Assembly (NCBI RefSeq): GCF_025151995.1
Contig: NZ_CP102290.1
Location: 2,604,001 to 2,668,000 of the forward strand
Source of the DNA: Ruminococcus gauvreauii
GTDB lineage: Bacteria; Bacillota; Clostridia; Lachnospirales; Lachnospiraceae
Direction: 5' to 3'
Length of the DNA stretch: 64,000 nucleotides
Below, one piece after another: positions 25,264-33,271 of the stretch. Each line of letters begins with the position of its first letter. Position 1 is the stretch's first letter. A program made the translations under genes and the position numbers. Under the pieces are notes generated by a model. That model ran no database searches, had not been told where the DNA came from, and worked only from the letters and a program-made list of their open reading frames with translations.

Positions 25264-26223
25264 ATGGCAGAAAATTTAATTGAAGTAAAAAATTTGCAAA
25301 AATACTTTTCGACCGCACATGGAATGTTACATGCGGTAGATAATATCAATTTGACGATTGAAAAGGGGAAAACATTAGGGGTTGTTGGTGAGTCTGGATG
25401 TGGAAAATCAACATTGGGAAGAACACTGATTCATCTTCTGGAGAGTACCGGCGGTAATATATATTTTAAAGGTGAAGACGTTACTCATTTAAACAGAAAA
25501 AGATTAAAAGCATTAAGAGAGGAGATGCAAATTATTTTTCAGGATCCGTATTCTTCAATTGATCCGAGAAAGACAATCCGTGAAACTGTTATGGAGCCGA
25601 TGAAAATATCGAGGAAAATGTCCAAAAAAGAAATTAATGATGCGACAGATGCACTGGTCGAACTGGTTGGGATTGATCAGCGGTTAGCAAATGCATATCC
25701 TCATGAGCTGGATGGCGGCAGAAGACAGCGCGTGGGGATCGCCAGAGCCCTTGCATTGAATCCTAAGTTTATCGTTTGTGATGAGCCAGTCTCGGCATTG
25801 GATGTATCGATTCAGGCGCAGGTATTGAACTTGTTGAAAAAATTACAGAGAGAAAAAGAATTTACATATATGTTTGTAACACATGATCTTTCTGTAGTGA
25901 AACATATTTCGGATGATATTTGTGTTATGTACCTTGGGCAGGTAGTTGAAAAAAGTCCAACAAAAGAATTGTTTGAAAAACCGATTCATCCGTATACACA
26001 GGCTTTGCTCAGTGCAATTCCGGAAGTAGATGTGCATAAAACAAAAGAGATCGAAATACTAAAAGGAGAAATTACTTCTCCGATTGATCCGAAACCGGGA
26101 TGTAGATTTGCTGCAAGATGCAAATATGCAGCTAAACAATGTCAGGAGTCACAGGTATTGGAAGCCATCTCAGAAGGACATTTTGTATCTTGCTGCAGAG
26201 CTCGAGAATTAAGTTTTAAGTGA
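25264..26223 (+). CDS. Dipeptide-type ABC ATPase (DppF-like) with altered signature motif
   Basis: A 319-residue ATPase. Walker A 'GVVGESGCGKSTLGRTLI', Walker B 'FIVCDEPVSALDVS' and H loop 'FVTHDLSVVKH' are normal. The ABC signature reads 'ELDGGRRQRVGIARAL' instead of LSGGQ, with Ser replaced by Asp and Gln by Arg. The signature Ser contacts the gamma phosphate bound to the partner subunit, so one of the two ATP sites of this heterodimer is expected to be weakened. The C-terminal 'GCRFAARCKYAAKQC' motif is present. It is the last transport gene of the operon. Confidence 0.92.
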   Translation: MAENLIEVKNLQKYFSTAHGMLHAVDNINLTIEKGKTLGVVGESGCGKSTLGRTLIHLLESTGGNIYFKGEDVTHLNRKRLKALREEMQIIFQDPYSSIDPRKTIRETVMEPMKISRKMSKKEINDATDALVELVGIDQRLANAYPHELDGGRRQRVGIARALALNPKFIVCDEPVSALDVSIQAQVLNLLKKLQREKEFTYMFVTHDLSVVKHISDDICVMYLGQVVEKSPTKELFEKPIHPYTQALLSAIPEVDVHKTKEIEILKGEITSPIDPKPGCRFAARCKYAAKQCQESQVLEAISEGHFVSCCRARELSFK

Positions 26224-26258
26224 TTTCTGGCAAATGATTAAAAATTGGAGAAAGAAAA

Positions 26259-26744
26259 ATGACATATCAGGTTCATACAATTAAATTCATTATATTTCTA
26301 TTAACAGGAATCGTTCTGAGCGGATGTGCGGTACAGGCGTTCTTATTAAACTATCCGTTATCTGGTATATTGTTATGTGTGCTGGCATTATTTTATCTGG
26401 GTATTTCAATTTTTTCAGCAGGAGCTTTTGTGACGGTTAATGAAGACTGTGTTCGTTTGCATACCTTGGGGATTACTTTGAAAGAACTTCGTTGGGATGA
26501 TATCAAAGAGGTCGGTATTGTAGGAACGAAAGTATTTAACGGAAAAAAGAATGAGAAGTGTGGAAGCCTTTATCTCTATTTTTGCAAGAAAGGGATGAAT
26601 GCTGAAGAGCGATTTGATATGTGTTTAAAGTGGCCTCCGAAAGAGTGTATTTATCTACATTTTGAGAATAAGAAGTTTGACTACATACAGTCAAAATGGA
26701 ATAAAAAAATAGTTACTTATAACGTTGGCAATCTTATAATTTAA
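26259..26744 (+). CDS. Hypothetical two-helix membrane protein with PH-like C-terminus
   Basis: A 161-residue protein not recognised as a named family. Two membrane helices lie at about residues 8-28 and 33-56, followed by a ~105-residue soluble part starting 'VNEDCVRLHTLGITLKELRW', a pattern of alternating strands that resembles bacterial PH-like domains attached to two helices. GGAGAAAG precedes the ATG. It shares the A+T-rich composition of the transport operon before it and may be its last gene. Confidence 0.6.
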   Translation: MTYQVHTIKFIIFLLTGIVLSGCAVQAFLLNYPLSGILLCVLALFYLGISIFSAGAFVTVNEDCVRLHTLGITLKELRWDDIKEVGIVGTKVFNGKKNEKCGSLYLYFCKKGMNAEERFDMCLKWPPKECIYLHFENKKFDYIQSKWNKKIVTYNVGNLII

Positions 26745-27185
26745 TGGAAGCGTATTGTACCAATGCTAGGTGTAATAAAGTAGGCTTTGGAGAGAGTAGA
26801 ACGAAGAGGGATTGTTAAAGTTCAGAATAAAGGCGAAGCAGGAGCAGGTGAGCAAGGCTACAAAATTCATATATGTAACTTTATGATCATTTCGAATGTT
26901 TAAGACTAAGTCATCTAAACTGTGTTTTATTAAAGAAGTTCAAGAACCGCCATTACATGTGTATTGGTGGTTCTTTTACTTCTTGCAATGCGAAAGCGCA
27001 TCCACTATAATGAATTTATCTGGAACATCATGTCTATATGTTCAAGGCAGTTCTGCCGACGTATTCCAGAAGAAAAATAAAAGAAAACTGCCGGTGTGGT
27101 TGAAAACAAGCCTCTTTATTCTTATAATACAGTTATAAGGTGTATTTTCCATGCTGCGGTTTTCGAAAGCAAAGGAGAAATATGC
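26745..27185. other. Non-coding gap at the right edge of the A+T-rich block
   Basis: No convincing gene. A short frame around 26789-26900 ('VERRGIVKVQNKGEAGAGEQ' and on to a stop) has protein-like composition but no start or family match I can name, and could be a decayed gene end. A terminator sits at 26942-26977. The rest, up to the Rpn-type gene, shows no feature. Confidence 0.4.
26942..26977 (+). terminator. Rho-independent terminator
   Basis: AAGAACCGCCA (26942-26952) pairs with TGGTGGTTCTT (26965-26975) with one G-U type pair, followed by TT. It would end the dipeptide-transport transcript. Confidence 0.75.
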
Positions 27186-28172
27186 ATGAAGAAACAGGTG
27201 ATTTATAAAGCAAAGGATTCTGAGGTGCGTTCGAGACTGAACCGGGCAGAGATCTTTGCCGATGTGTTTAACGGCGCATTCTTTAAAGGGGAACAGGTAA
27301 TCCGGGCGGAGAATCTGCAGGAGCAGGACAGCAGCCAGAGCGGGCGCATTGAGGCGCGGGATGGCACAGATGTGGTGATTCGTCGATATCGGGATGTAAA
27401 GAAAAGCGGAAGTGTGGATATGAATCTGGCCATTTTGGCAATTGAGGGGCAGCGGCAGGTGGACTTTGGCATGCCGGCGCGCACTATGCTCTATGATGCC
27501 GTTGATTACTGGAAACAGATTCAGGAAATAGAGGGCAGGCATCGTCAAAGGAAGGATTTGCTGCCCGGTACAGAGTTTCTCTCCGGTTTGAAAAAAGAAG
27601 ACCGGCTACTACCGGTACTTACTGCCGTGGTGCATTACGGAGAAAGACAGGAATGGGATGGACCCATGAGCCTGCACGATATGCTGGCGTTTCCCGGAGA
27701 AGCCCGGGTTTGGAGGGAGTTTGTTCCCGACTATCCGATCCATCTGGTGAACTGCCGGACGGTCGACCCGGAGGACTTTTGTACCGGCCTGCGGGAGGTG
27801 TTTGAGCTGCTGAGGGTGGCAGCGGACAAAAGGGGCATGCGGGAATTTTTAAAAGAACACGAAAACCACTATCGGAATCTGGATGCGGAAAGAAGTGATC
27901 TGGTCGCTGCATTTTTGAAAATTCCGCTGCTGCAGGAACGGAAAATGAGGTATCGGAATAAAGAAGGAGGGGTTGATATGTGTACTGCGATTGATGAAAT
28001 GATTTTAGATGGAAGGCGGGAAGGTGAAAAGAGAGGCGAAAAAAGAGGAGAAGACAAAAGCCTGGCACTGTTGCAGAAATTACTTGAAGAGAATCGGCTG
28101 GATGATGCCAGGAGAGTCTGCACAGATGAAGCGTACCGTCAAAAGCTTTATGAAGAGTATCAGCTATCATAA
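27186..28172 (+). CDS. Rpn-family recombination-promoting nuclease/putative transposase
   Basis: A 328-residue protein of the PD-(D/E)xK Rpn/transposase_31 type, common as scattered copies in Lachnospiraceae. The nuclease core is at residues ~50-115: 'SSQSGRIEARDGTDVVIRRY', then 'LAILAIEGQRQVDFGMPART' (E-x-Q motif) and 'MLYDAVDYWKQ'. The C-terminus has a charged 'GRREGEKRGEKRGED' repeat predicted to be helical. The start is the ATG at 27186 with AAAGGAGA. These proteins nick DNA and promote RecA-independent recombination in E. coli relatives. It lies directly to the right of the A+T-rich block, and a terminator follows. Confidence 0.82.
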   Translation: MKKQVIYKAKDSEVRSRLNRAEIFADVFNGAFFKGEQVIRAENLQEQDSSQSGRIEARDGTDVVIRRYRDVKKSGSVDMNLAILAIEGQRQVDFGMPARTMLYDAVDYWKQIQEIEGRHRQRKDLLPGTEFLSGLKKEDRLLPVLTAVVHYGERQEWDGPMSLHDMLAFPGEARVWREFVPDYPIHLVNCRTVDPEDFCTGLREVFELLRVAADKRGMREFLKEHENHYRNLDAERSDLVAAFLKIPLLQERKMRYRNKEGGVDMCTAIDEMILDGRREGEKRGEKRGEDKSLALLQKLLEENRLDDARRVCTDEAYRQKLYEEYQLS

Positions 28173-28192
28173 AATAATGTATGGAAGAGAAG

Positions 28193-28218
28193 GACAGCCT
28201 GAAAGGGCTGTCTTTTTT
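28193..28218 (+). terminator. Terminator of the Rpn-type gene
   Basis: GACAGCC (28193-28199) and GGCTGTC (28206-28212) form a 7-bp stem, followed by TTTTTT. Confidence 0.88.
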
Positions 28219-28318
28219 GCAATCTTTACAATTTTCATACTGGAATTTTGTAAACTTTTCTTAGGTCAATATTCTTGACAGTTAAGTGTGGAGAACGTAA
28301 GATAGAAAGCAACAAATA

Positions 28319-28345
28319 TATTGCGATTATAAATAAATCGCAATA
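28319..28345. promoter_or_regulatory. Operator palindrome upstream of the PfkB kinase gene
   Basis: TATTGCGATT (28319-28328), a 7-base spacer, then AATCGCAATA (28336-28345): perfect 10-base arms, or TTGCGAT-N9-ATCGCAA in core form. A further half-like site, TTTGCGAAA, follows at 28352-28360. The same core palindrome recurs at 29356-29378. Confidence 0.75.
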
Positions 28346-28388
28346 AAATAATTTGCGAAAATTAAAACAACGCAAAAGGAGGAGAGGT

Positions 28389-29297
28389 ATGATTTACACA
28401 GTAACATTTAATCCTGCGCTGGACTACATTATTTCTGTACCTGATCTTCAGATGGGAAAGACGAATCGCACATCCGCTGAACAGATGTATCCGGGCGGGA
28501 AAGGGATCAATGTTTCGATTGTGCTGAAAAATCTGGGCTTTGAAAGTACCGCGCTTGGATTTGCGGCAGGTTTTGTGGGCCGGGAAATACAAAAAAAGCT
28601 GGCGGTTCAGGGGATCTCCGCCCGGTTTATCCATCTCGATCAGGGCTGCTCACGGATAAATGTCAAACTGAAAGACTACGACGGGATGGAAATCAACGGG
28701 AAAGGGCCGGTCATCAGCCCGGATCACCTCAAGCAGCTGTTTGACCAGCTCGATGATCTTACGGAAAAGGATATGCTGGTGCTGGCGGGAAGTATTCCTG
28801 ACAGCATTCCCGATACGATATACCGTGATATCATGAAGCGGCTGGCGCCCAGACAGATTCCCGTTGTGGTAGACGCCTCCGGGAAACTGCTGCAGGAGGT
28901 GCTGATGTATCATCCGTTCCTGGTAAAACCAAACCATCACGAGCTGGGCGGGCTTTTTGGCGTGGAGCTGACTACCAGGGAAGAAGTAATCCCTTATGCG
29001 AAAAAACTCAAAGACAGCGGGGCGTCCAATGTGCTGGTCTCCATGTCTAAAGAAGGGGCAGTACTGGTTGATGCAGATGGAGGCGTCCACTCCTCACCTC
29101 CCCCGGCAGGCAGGCTCGTGAATGCGGTGGGGGCGGGGGATTCCATGGTAGCCGGATTTCTGGCAGGGTGGCTGGAACAACACTCATATGAACACGCCTT
29201 TCGGATGGGGCTGGCTGCAGGGAGTGCCAGTGCATTTTCGGAGCAGCTTACCACAAGACGGGAAGCGGAAATCCTGTATAAACAACTGAAAGCATAA
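28389..29297 (+). CDS. PfkB-family sugar phosphate kinase (1-phosphofructokinase type)
   Basis: A 302-residue kinase of the FruK/LacC branch: it phosphorylates a ketose monophosphate with ATP to a ketose bisphosphate. Seen are 'YTVTFNPALDYIISVPDLQM', 'MYPGGKGINVSIVLKNLG' (the first PfkB signature with G-G-K-G-x-N), 'VLAGSIPDSIPD', 'LVKPNHHELGGLFG' and 'NAVGAGDSMVAGFLAG' with the catalytic Asp. The start is the ATG at 28389 after AAAAGGAGGAG. It is expressed from its own promoter region under the TTGCGAT palindrome, upstream of the UroD-ABC-dehydrogenase-aldolase cluster. 1-phosphofructokinase and tagatose-6-phosphate kinase activities cannot be told apart by reading; the context favours a kinase feeding the class II aldolase. 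Confidence 0.88.
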   Translation: MIYTVTFNPALDYIISVPDLQMGKTNRTSAEQMYPGGKGINVSIVLKNLGFESTALGFAAGFVGREIQKKLAVQGISARFIHLDQGCSRINVKLKDYDGMEINGKGPVISPDHLKQLFDQLDDLTEKDMLVLAGSIPDSIPDTIYRDIMKRLAPRQIPVVVDASGKLLQEVLMYHPFLVKPNHHELGGLFGVELTTREEVIPYAKKLKDSGASNVLVSMSKEGAVLVDADGGVHSSPPPAGRLVNAVGAGDSMVAGFLAGWLEQHSYEHAFRMGLAAGSASAFSEQLTTRREAEILYKQLKA

Positions 29298-29355
29298 AAA
29301 GCTACAAAAAACAAGTTAAAATATTGGTAAAATCATAGAATCGCAACATATTAAC

Positions 29356-29394
29356 TTGCGATAAATTGACAATCGCAATAGCGTGTGATATAGT
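29356..29394 (+). promoter_or_regulatory. Promoter and overlapping operator of the UroD-ABC operon
   Basis: TTGACA (29366-29371) and TATAGT (29389-29394) with a 17-bp spacer form a strong sigma-A promoter. The palindrome TTGCGAT (29356-29362)-N9-ATCGCAA (29372-29378) straddles the -35 box, and another ATCGCAA copy lies at 29340-29346. Binding of a regulator there should block RNA polymerase. Confidence 0.8.
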
Positions 29395-29448
29395 CTAAAC
29401 ATAAACAAAGGAAACACGGTGAATATCACATACGGGAGGAACGCAGGA

Positions 29449-30501
29449 ATGAATTCATATGAAAGAGCGATTACTGTATTGAACGGAGAGATACCTGACA
29501 GGGTTCCGTCGTTCGAACTGCTTATTGATCCGAAGGTAATACGCGGAATCATCGGTACGGACAGTTATCCGGATCTCTGCGATGAGCTGGACATTGATCT
29601 GGTAATATCACAGACCCCATCCAAACTGTACCGCGAAGAATGCATCGACAGAGAAAAACAGATTGTCCGCAACGAGTGGGGAATCATGCGCCAGTACAAT
29701 GGTGAGGTGGTTTCACATCCTCTGCACGGTCCCATTGAGACCCTGGAGGACGCGATGAATTATGCGGCACCGGACCCCATGGATGATTTCCGCTTCGATT
29801 ACCTGCGGGAGCTGGTCAGAAGATTTAAAGGAAAAAGACTGATCGGTTTTCATCTTCATGACGGGTTTAATTACAGCTATTATCTGAGCAGCATGCAGGA
29901 TATGATGTGCAATCTGATAGAAGAGCCGGAGCTGGTTCACCGGCTGGTGGACCTTTCTGTGGAACATAACCTGAAGCTGGCGGAAAAAGCATTGGATATC
30001 GGAGCGGACTTCATATTAAGCGGTGATGATTATGGATCAAAGACCAGTCTGCTGGTATCCAAGCAGCATTTTGATGAATTTTTCCTGCCGGGACTGAAAA
30101 AGATCTGTGATTACGTGACAGGCCGGGGTGCATACATGCTGAAGCACTGCTGTGGAAATATCAATCCGCTGATCGGTGATCTGGTAGATTTCGGTATCAA
30201 AGGGATGCATCCGCTGGATGAGAATTCCGGTATTGATCAGATTGAAGTTAAAAAGAAATTTCCGAAGCTGACCATCATGGGTGCGGTGGACTGTGATGAG
30301 CCGCTGACTGACTATACGCCGCAGCAGATGGAACAATATGTGCGGGGAATCCTGAAAACACATGCACCGGGCGGAAGATACATATGTGCCACCAGCAACA
30401 GTGTTCATTCTTCTGCAAAACCGGAGAACTTTGTAGCAATGCAGCACGCAATTCACAAGTATGGGCGTTACCTTCCAGGCGGAGCACTGGACTGGGAATA
30501 A
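29449..30501 (+). CDS. Uroporphyrinogen decarboxylase superfamily protein
   Basis: A 350-residue UroD-fold protein. The start is the ATG at 29449 after GGGAGGA; a GTG at 29419 is less likely. N-terminal 'MNSYERAITVLNGEIPDRVP' is typical of the methyltransferase-like branch of the superfamily (MtaA/CmuA-like) rather than of HemE. 'GAYMLKHCCGNINPLIGDLV' offers an H-x-C pair that could be part of a zinc site, and 'GGRYICATSNSVHSSAKPEN' gives a possible third ligand. It is the first gene of an operon with a sugar ABC importer and catabolic enzymes, so a role in sugar or methylated-sugar metabolism is more likely than haem synthesis. The true reaction is unknown. Confidence 0.82.
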   Translation: MNSYERAITVLNGEIPDRVPSFELLIDPKVIRGIIGTDSYPDLCDELDIDLVISQTPSKLYREECIDREKQIVRNEWGIMRQYNGEVVSHPLHGPIETLEDAMNYAAPDPMDDFRFDYLRELVRRFKGKRLIGFHLHDGFNYSYYLSSMQDMMCNLIEEPELVHRLVDLSVEHNLKLAEKALDIGADFILSGDDYGSKTSLLVSKQHFDEFFLPGLKKICDYVTGRGAYMLKHCCGNINPLIGDLVDFGIKGMHPLDENSGIDQIEVKKKFPKLTIMGAVDCDEPLTDYTPQQMEQYVRGILKTHAPGGRYICATSNSVHSSAKPENFVAMQHAIHKYGRYLPGGALDWE

Positions 30502-30521
30502 GAAAAGGAGGATAATAGCTA

Positions 30522-31673
30522 ATGAAAAACTACAAACGTGTATTGGCACTGGTATGTGCCGGATTAATGGGGATCTCAATGATGGGATGCGGCGGTGACA
30601 CATCTTCAAAAAGTACAGAGGCGGAGGCGACACCAGATTCCGACGACAAAGAAACAGTCTCAGCAGACGGGGAAGATGAGACATCCAGTGATAAGAAATT
30701 TAAAATAGGCATCCAGATGAAGACATTGGACAGCGGTTTTTTTGTTACCCTTGCTGAAGAATTTACCACACGGATTGAAGAACTGGGATGGGAAGCTACC
30801 GTGGCGAATGCGGATTCTGACACCATGAAAGAATCGGGAAATATGGATACATTTATCACACAGGGATATGATCTGATCTTTATCGACCCTTATGAGACGG
30901 AGGGTTGTGTGGAGGCTATCAACCGTGCGGTTGACGCCGGAATTCCCGTGATCTGTATGGATAATTCATGCGGAGAAGCTGCAAAGGTGGTGTCGATCGT
31001 ATATCCCAGCAATGTAAAGAACGGACTTCTGTGCGGCAGCTGGGTGGCGGCCAACAGGTTCGAGGCGGATGAACAGATTAATTCGGTATGTATGGGCGGT
31101 CAAAAAGACCTGGAAGCAGCGAGAGAGCGGCGTATGGGATTTATTGCCGGCATACTTATGGAAAGACTTAATCTTACAGAGGATGAGGCGATTGAGATGG
31201 GAACCGCCATGGAAAAAGAAGTCATAGCAAAGGGTTCTGCAGTAAATGAAGACGCAAAATTCAGCGTGGGAGGAATCGGATGGGGAGCTTATACCTCAAA
31301 CGGCGGTCTTGATGCAGCAGAAGACCTGGTAGTTGCCAACCCTGATATGAATCTGATGTTTGGTGAGAACGACGCGATGCTTCTGGGTGCCATGACTGCG
31401 ATCGAAAATGCGGGCCTGTCTGACCAGGTGATTCTGGCCGCTGATGCGGACGGACAAAAAGAGGCGCTGGAACTTATTAAGAGCGGCACGAACTACGCAT
31501 GTACCGGTAATAATCAGCCGGGTGCAACGGCTGAGGCGGCTATGGAGATTGCGGTTGATATTCTGGTAAACGGAGCAGACCCCACGAGCTTTGACCGGGT
31601 AACTTTAACGAATCCTGCCTGCATTAATCCGGATAATGTAGACGAGTATTATGACCCGGATTCAGCGTTCTAA
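30522..31673 (+). CDS. Sugar ABC transporter substrate-binding lipoprotein
   Basis: A 383-residue binding protein of the ribose/galactose type (Peripla_BP_4). The signal ends in the lipobox 'ISMMGC' followed by a Ser/Thr/Glu/Asp-rich linker. Core stretches are 'FKIGIQMKTLDSGFFVTLAE', 'YDLIFIDPYETEGCVEAI', 'AGIPVICMDNSCGEA' and 'PDMNLMFGENDAMLLGAMTA'. AAAAGGAGG precedes the ATG. The matching ATPase and permease follow after a strong terminator. The ligand is not readable; the enzymes downstream suggest a polyol or ketose. Confidence 0.9.
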   Translation: MKNYKRVLALVCAGLMGISMMGCGGDTSSKSTEAEATPDSDDKETVSADGEDETSSDKKFKIGIQMKTLDSGFFVTLAEEFTTRIEELGWEATVANADSDTMKESGNMDTFITQGYDLIFIDPYETEGCVEAINRAVDAGIPVICMDNSCGEAAKVVSIVYPSNVKNGLLCGSWVAANRFEADEQINSVCMGGQKDLEAARERRMGFIAGILMERLNLTEDEAIEMGTAMEKEVIAKGSAVNEDAKFSVGGIGWGAYTSNGGLDAAEDLVVANPDMNLMFGENDAMLLGAMTAIENAGLSDQVILAADADGQKEALELIKSGTNYACTGNNQPGATAEAAMEIAVDILVNGADPTSFDRVTLTNPACINPDNVDEYYDPDSAF

Positions 31674-31677
31674 AGTT

Positions 31678-31721
31678 AAAAAGTGTCTGGAATCTCCTGA
31701 ATGAGGTTTCAGACACTTTTT
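31678..31721 (+). terminator. Intercistronic terminator after the binding-protein gene
   Basis: AAAAAGTGTCTG (31678-31689) and CAGACACTTTTT (31710-31721) are perfectly complementary, with the T tract within the 3' arm. It lies between the binding-protein and ATPase genes and should make the lipoprotein much more abundant than the membrane parts. Confidence 0.88.
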
Positions 31722-31767
31722 CAAAAAACAGATTTTTTCTATTCATTTTTGTGCAGGAGGAGACAAA

Positions 31768-33270
31768 ATGGATCAAGCGTTTCGAGTTAAGATGGTAGAT
31801 ATAAAAAAGCGCTTTGCAGGAGTTCAGGCACTTGACGGAGCCGGGGTGCAGGTGCGTGCAGGGGAGATACATGCTCTGATTGGAGAGAACGGTGCAGGAA
31901 AGTCGACCCTGATGAAAATATTGGCGGGAGCATTGAAAAGAGATAGCGGTGAAATTTTCATCGATGGTCAGAAGACAGAAATGCAGACGCCGAGGGATGC
32001 ACACAGGCTTGGCATCGCAACCATTTATCAGGAGTTTATGCTGGCTCCCGATCTGACGGTGGCTGAGAATATTTTTATAGAAAATCTCACGTCGGGGAAG
32101 AAACTTATCAACTGGAAAACCCTGAATCAGTCAGCCAGGCAGCTTTTAGAGGAACTGGGTTTTGGAGAAATTGACCCTTCGGCAAAAGTCAATACTCTGA
32201 GTGTCGCCTGTCAGCAGGTGGTAGAAATCTGCAAATCTCTGTCACAGAAAGTGAAGGTGCTGATTCTGGACGAACCCACAGCAGTTTTAACGTTTAGAGA
32301 AATAGAGAAGCTGTTTACCCTTCTCAGGAGACTGAAGGAGGAGGGGGTAAGTATTATTTATATCTCCCATCGTCTGGAAGAGATCTTTCAGCTATGTGAT
32401 GAAATCACAGTCATGAAGGATGGATGCCTTGTAAAACAGGTAAAGACAGGGGATATCGACAAAGACCGACTGATCAGCCTGATGGTGGGAAGAGATATCA
32501 AAGACATCTTTCCGAAACGTCAGAATGTCACGATAGGAGAGCCGGTCTTGGAGGTGAAGGATCTCTGTGCAGGCTCGCTGGTGAGGAATGTCAGCTTCAC
32601 GCTGCATGCAGGAGAAGTACTGGGATTCTATGGCCTGGTGGGTGCCGGGAGGACGGAGACGATGAGAGCCGTATTTGGTGCAGATGCACTGGAATCCGGA
32701 GAGATACTGCTGTTCGGAGAAAAAGTACGGTTTAAAAATCCCAGACAAGCCGTCAAAATGGGTCTGGGAATGGTTCCGGAGGATAGAAAAAAGCAGGGAC
32801 TGATTTTGGATCAGAGCATCAGGGCCAATACCACGGTGACATCCATGCGGGATGTGCAGAATCGATTGCATGCCTTCGATCATAAAAAAGAATCGGAATA
32901 TACAAAGGAGATTCTGGACAGCATCAACACAAAGTACGCCTCCATCAACCATAAAGTTTCACAGCTGAGCGGAGGAAATCAGCAGAAGGTGGCGCTCGCG
33001 AAATGGCTGGCCGCCGGGAGCAGATGCATTATCTTTGACGAGCCGACACGCGGAGTTGATGTCGGGGCGAAAACAGAGATTTACACATGTATCAACCAGC
33101 TGGCTGCACAGGGAATCGGAATCGTGATGATTTCTTCCGAAATGCCGGAGCTCATGGGTATGAGCGACCATATTATCGTCATGCGGCAGGGACAGGTGGC
33201 AGGCGAAATCAGCAAGGAAGAATTTACGGAGAACAATATGATCAGACTGGCAATGGGAGGGGTTCAGTAG
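31768..33270 (+). CDS. Sugar ABC transporter ATPase (RbsA-like, two domains)
   Basis: A 500-residue tandem ATPase. The first domain has Walker A 'IGENGAGKSTLMKILAG', signature-like 'LSVACQQVVEICKSL' and Walker B 'VLILDEPTAVLT'. The second has the usual degenerate Walker A 'GLVGAGRTETMRAVFG', the full signature 'LSGGNQQKVALAKWL' and 'IIFDEPTRGVDVG'. This asymmetry is normal for the RbsA/MglA family. GCAGGAGGAG precedes the ATG. The permease gene starts one base after its stop codon. Confidence 0.95.
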   Translation: MDQAFRVKMVDIKKRFAGVQALDGAGVQVRAGEIHALIGENGAGKSTLMKILAGALKRDSGEIFIDGQKTEMQTPRDAHRLGIATIYQEFMLAPDLTVAENIFIENLTSGKKLINWKTLNQSARQLLEELGFGEIDPSAKVNTLSVACQQVVEICKSLSQKVKVLILDEPTAVLTFREIEKLFTLLRRLKEEGVSIIYISHRLEEIFQLCDEITVMKDGCLVKQVKTGDIDKDRLISLMVGRDIKDIFPKRQNVTIGEPVLEVKDLCAGSLVRNVSFTLHAGEVLGFYGLVGAGRTETMRAVFGADALESGEILLFGEKVRFKNPRQAVKMGLGMVPEDRKKQGLILDQSIRANTTVTSMRDVQNRLHAFDHKKESEYTKEILDSINTKYASINHKVSQLSGGNQQKVALAKWLAAGSRCIIFDEPTRGVDVGAKTEIYTCINQLAAQGIGIVMISSEMPELMGMSDHIIVMRQGQVAGEISKEEFTENNMIRLAMGGVQ

Positions 33271-33271
33271 T

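Noticed and set aside
26896..27138. 80-codon plus-strand frame
   Set aside because: It contains the terminator hairpin at 26942-26977 and has no domain or binding site.
30037..30684. 215-codon minus-strand frame
   Set aside because: Antisense to the UroD-like gene and the start of the binding-protein gene; no family pattern and poor start context.
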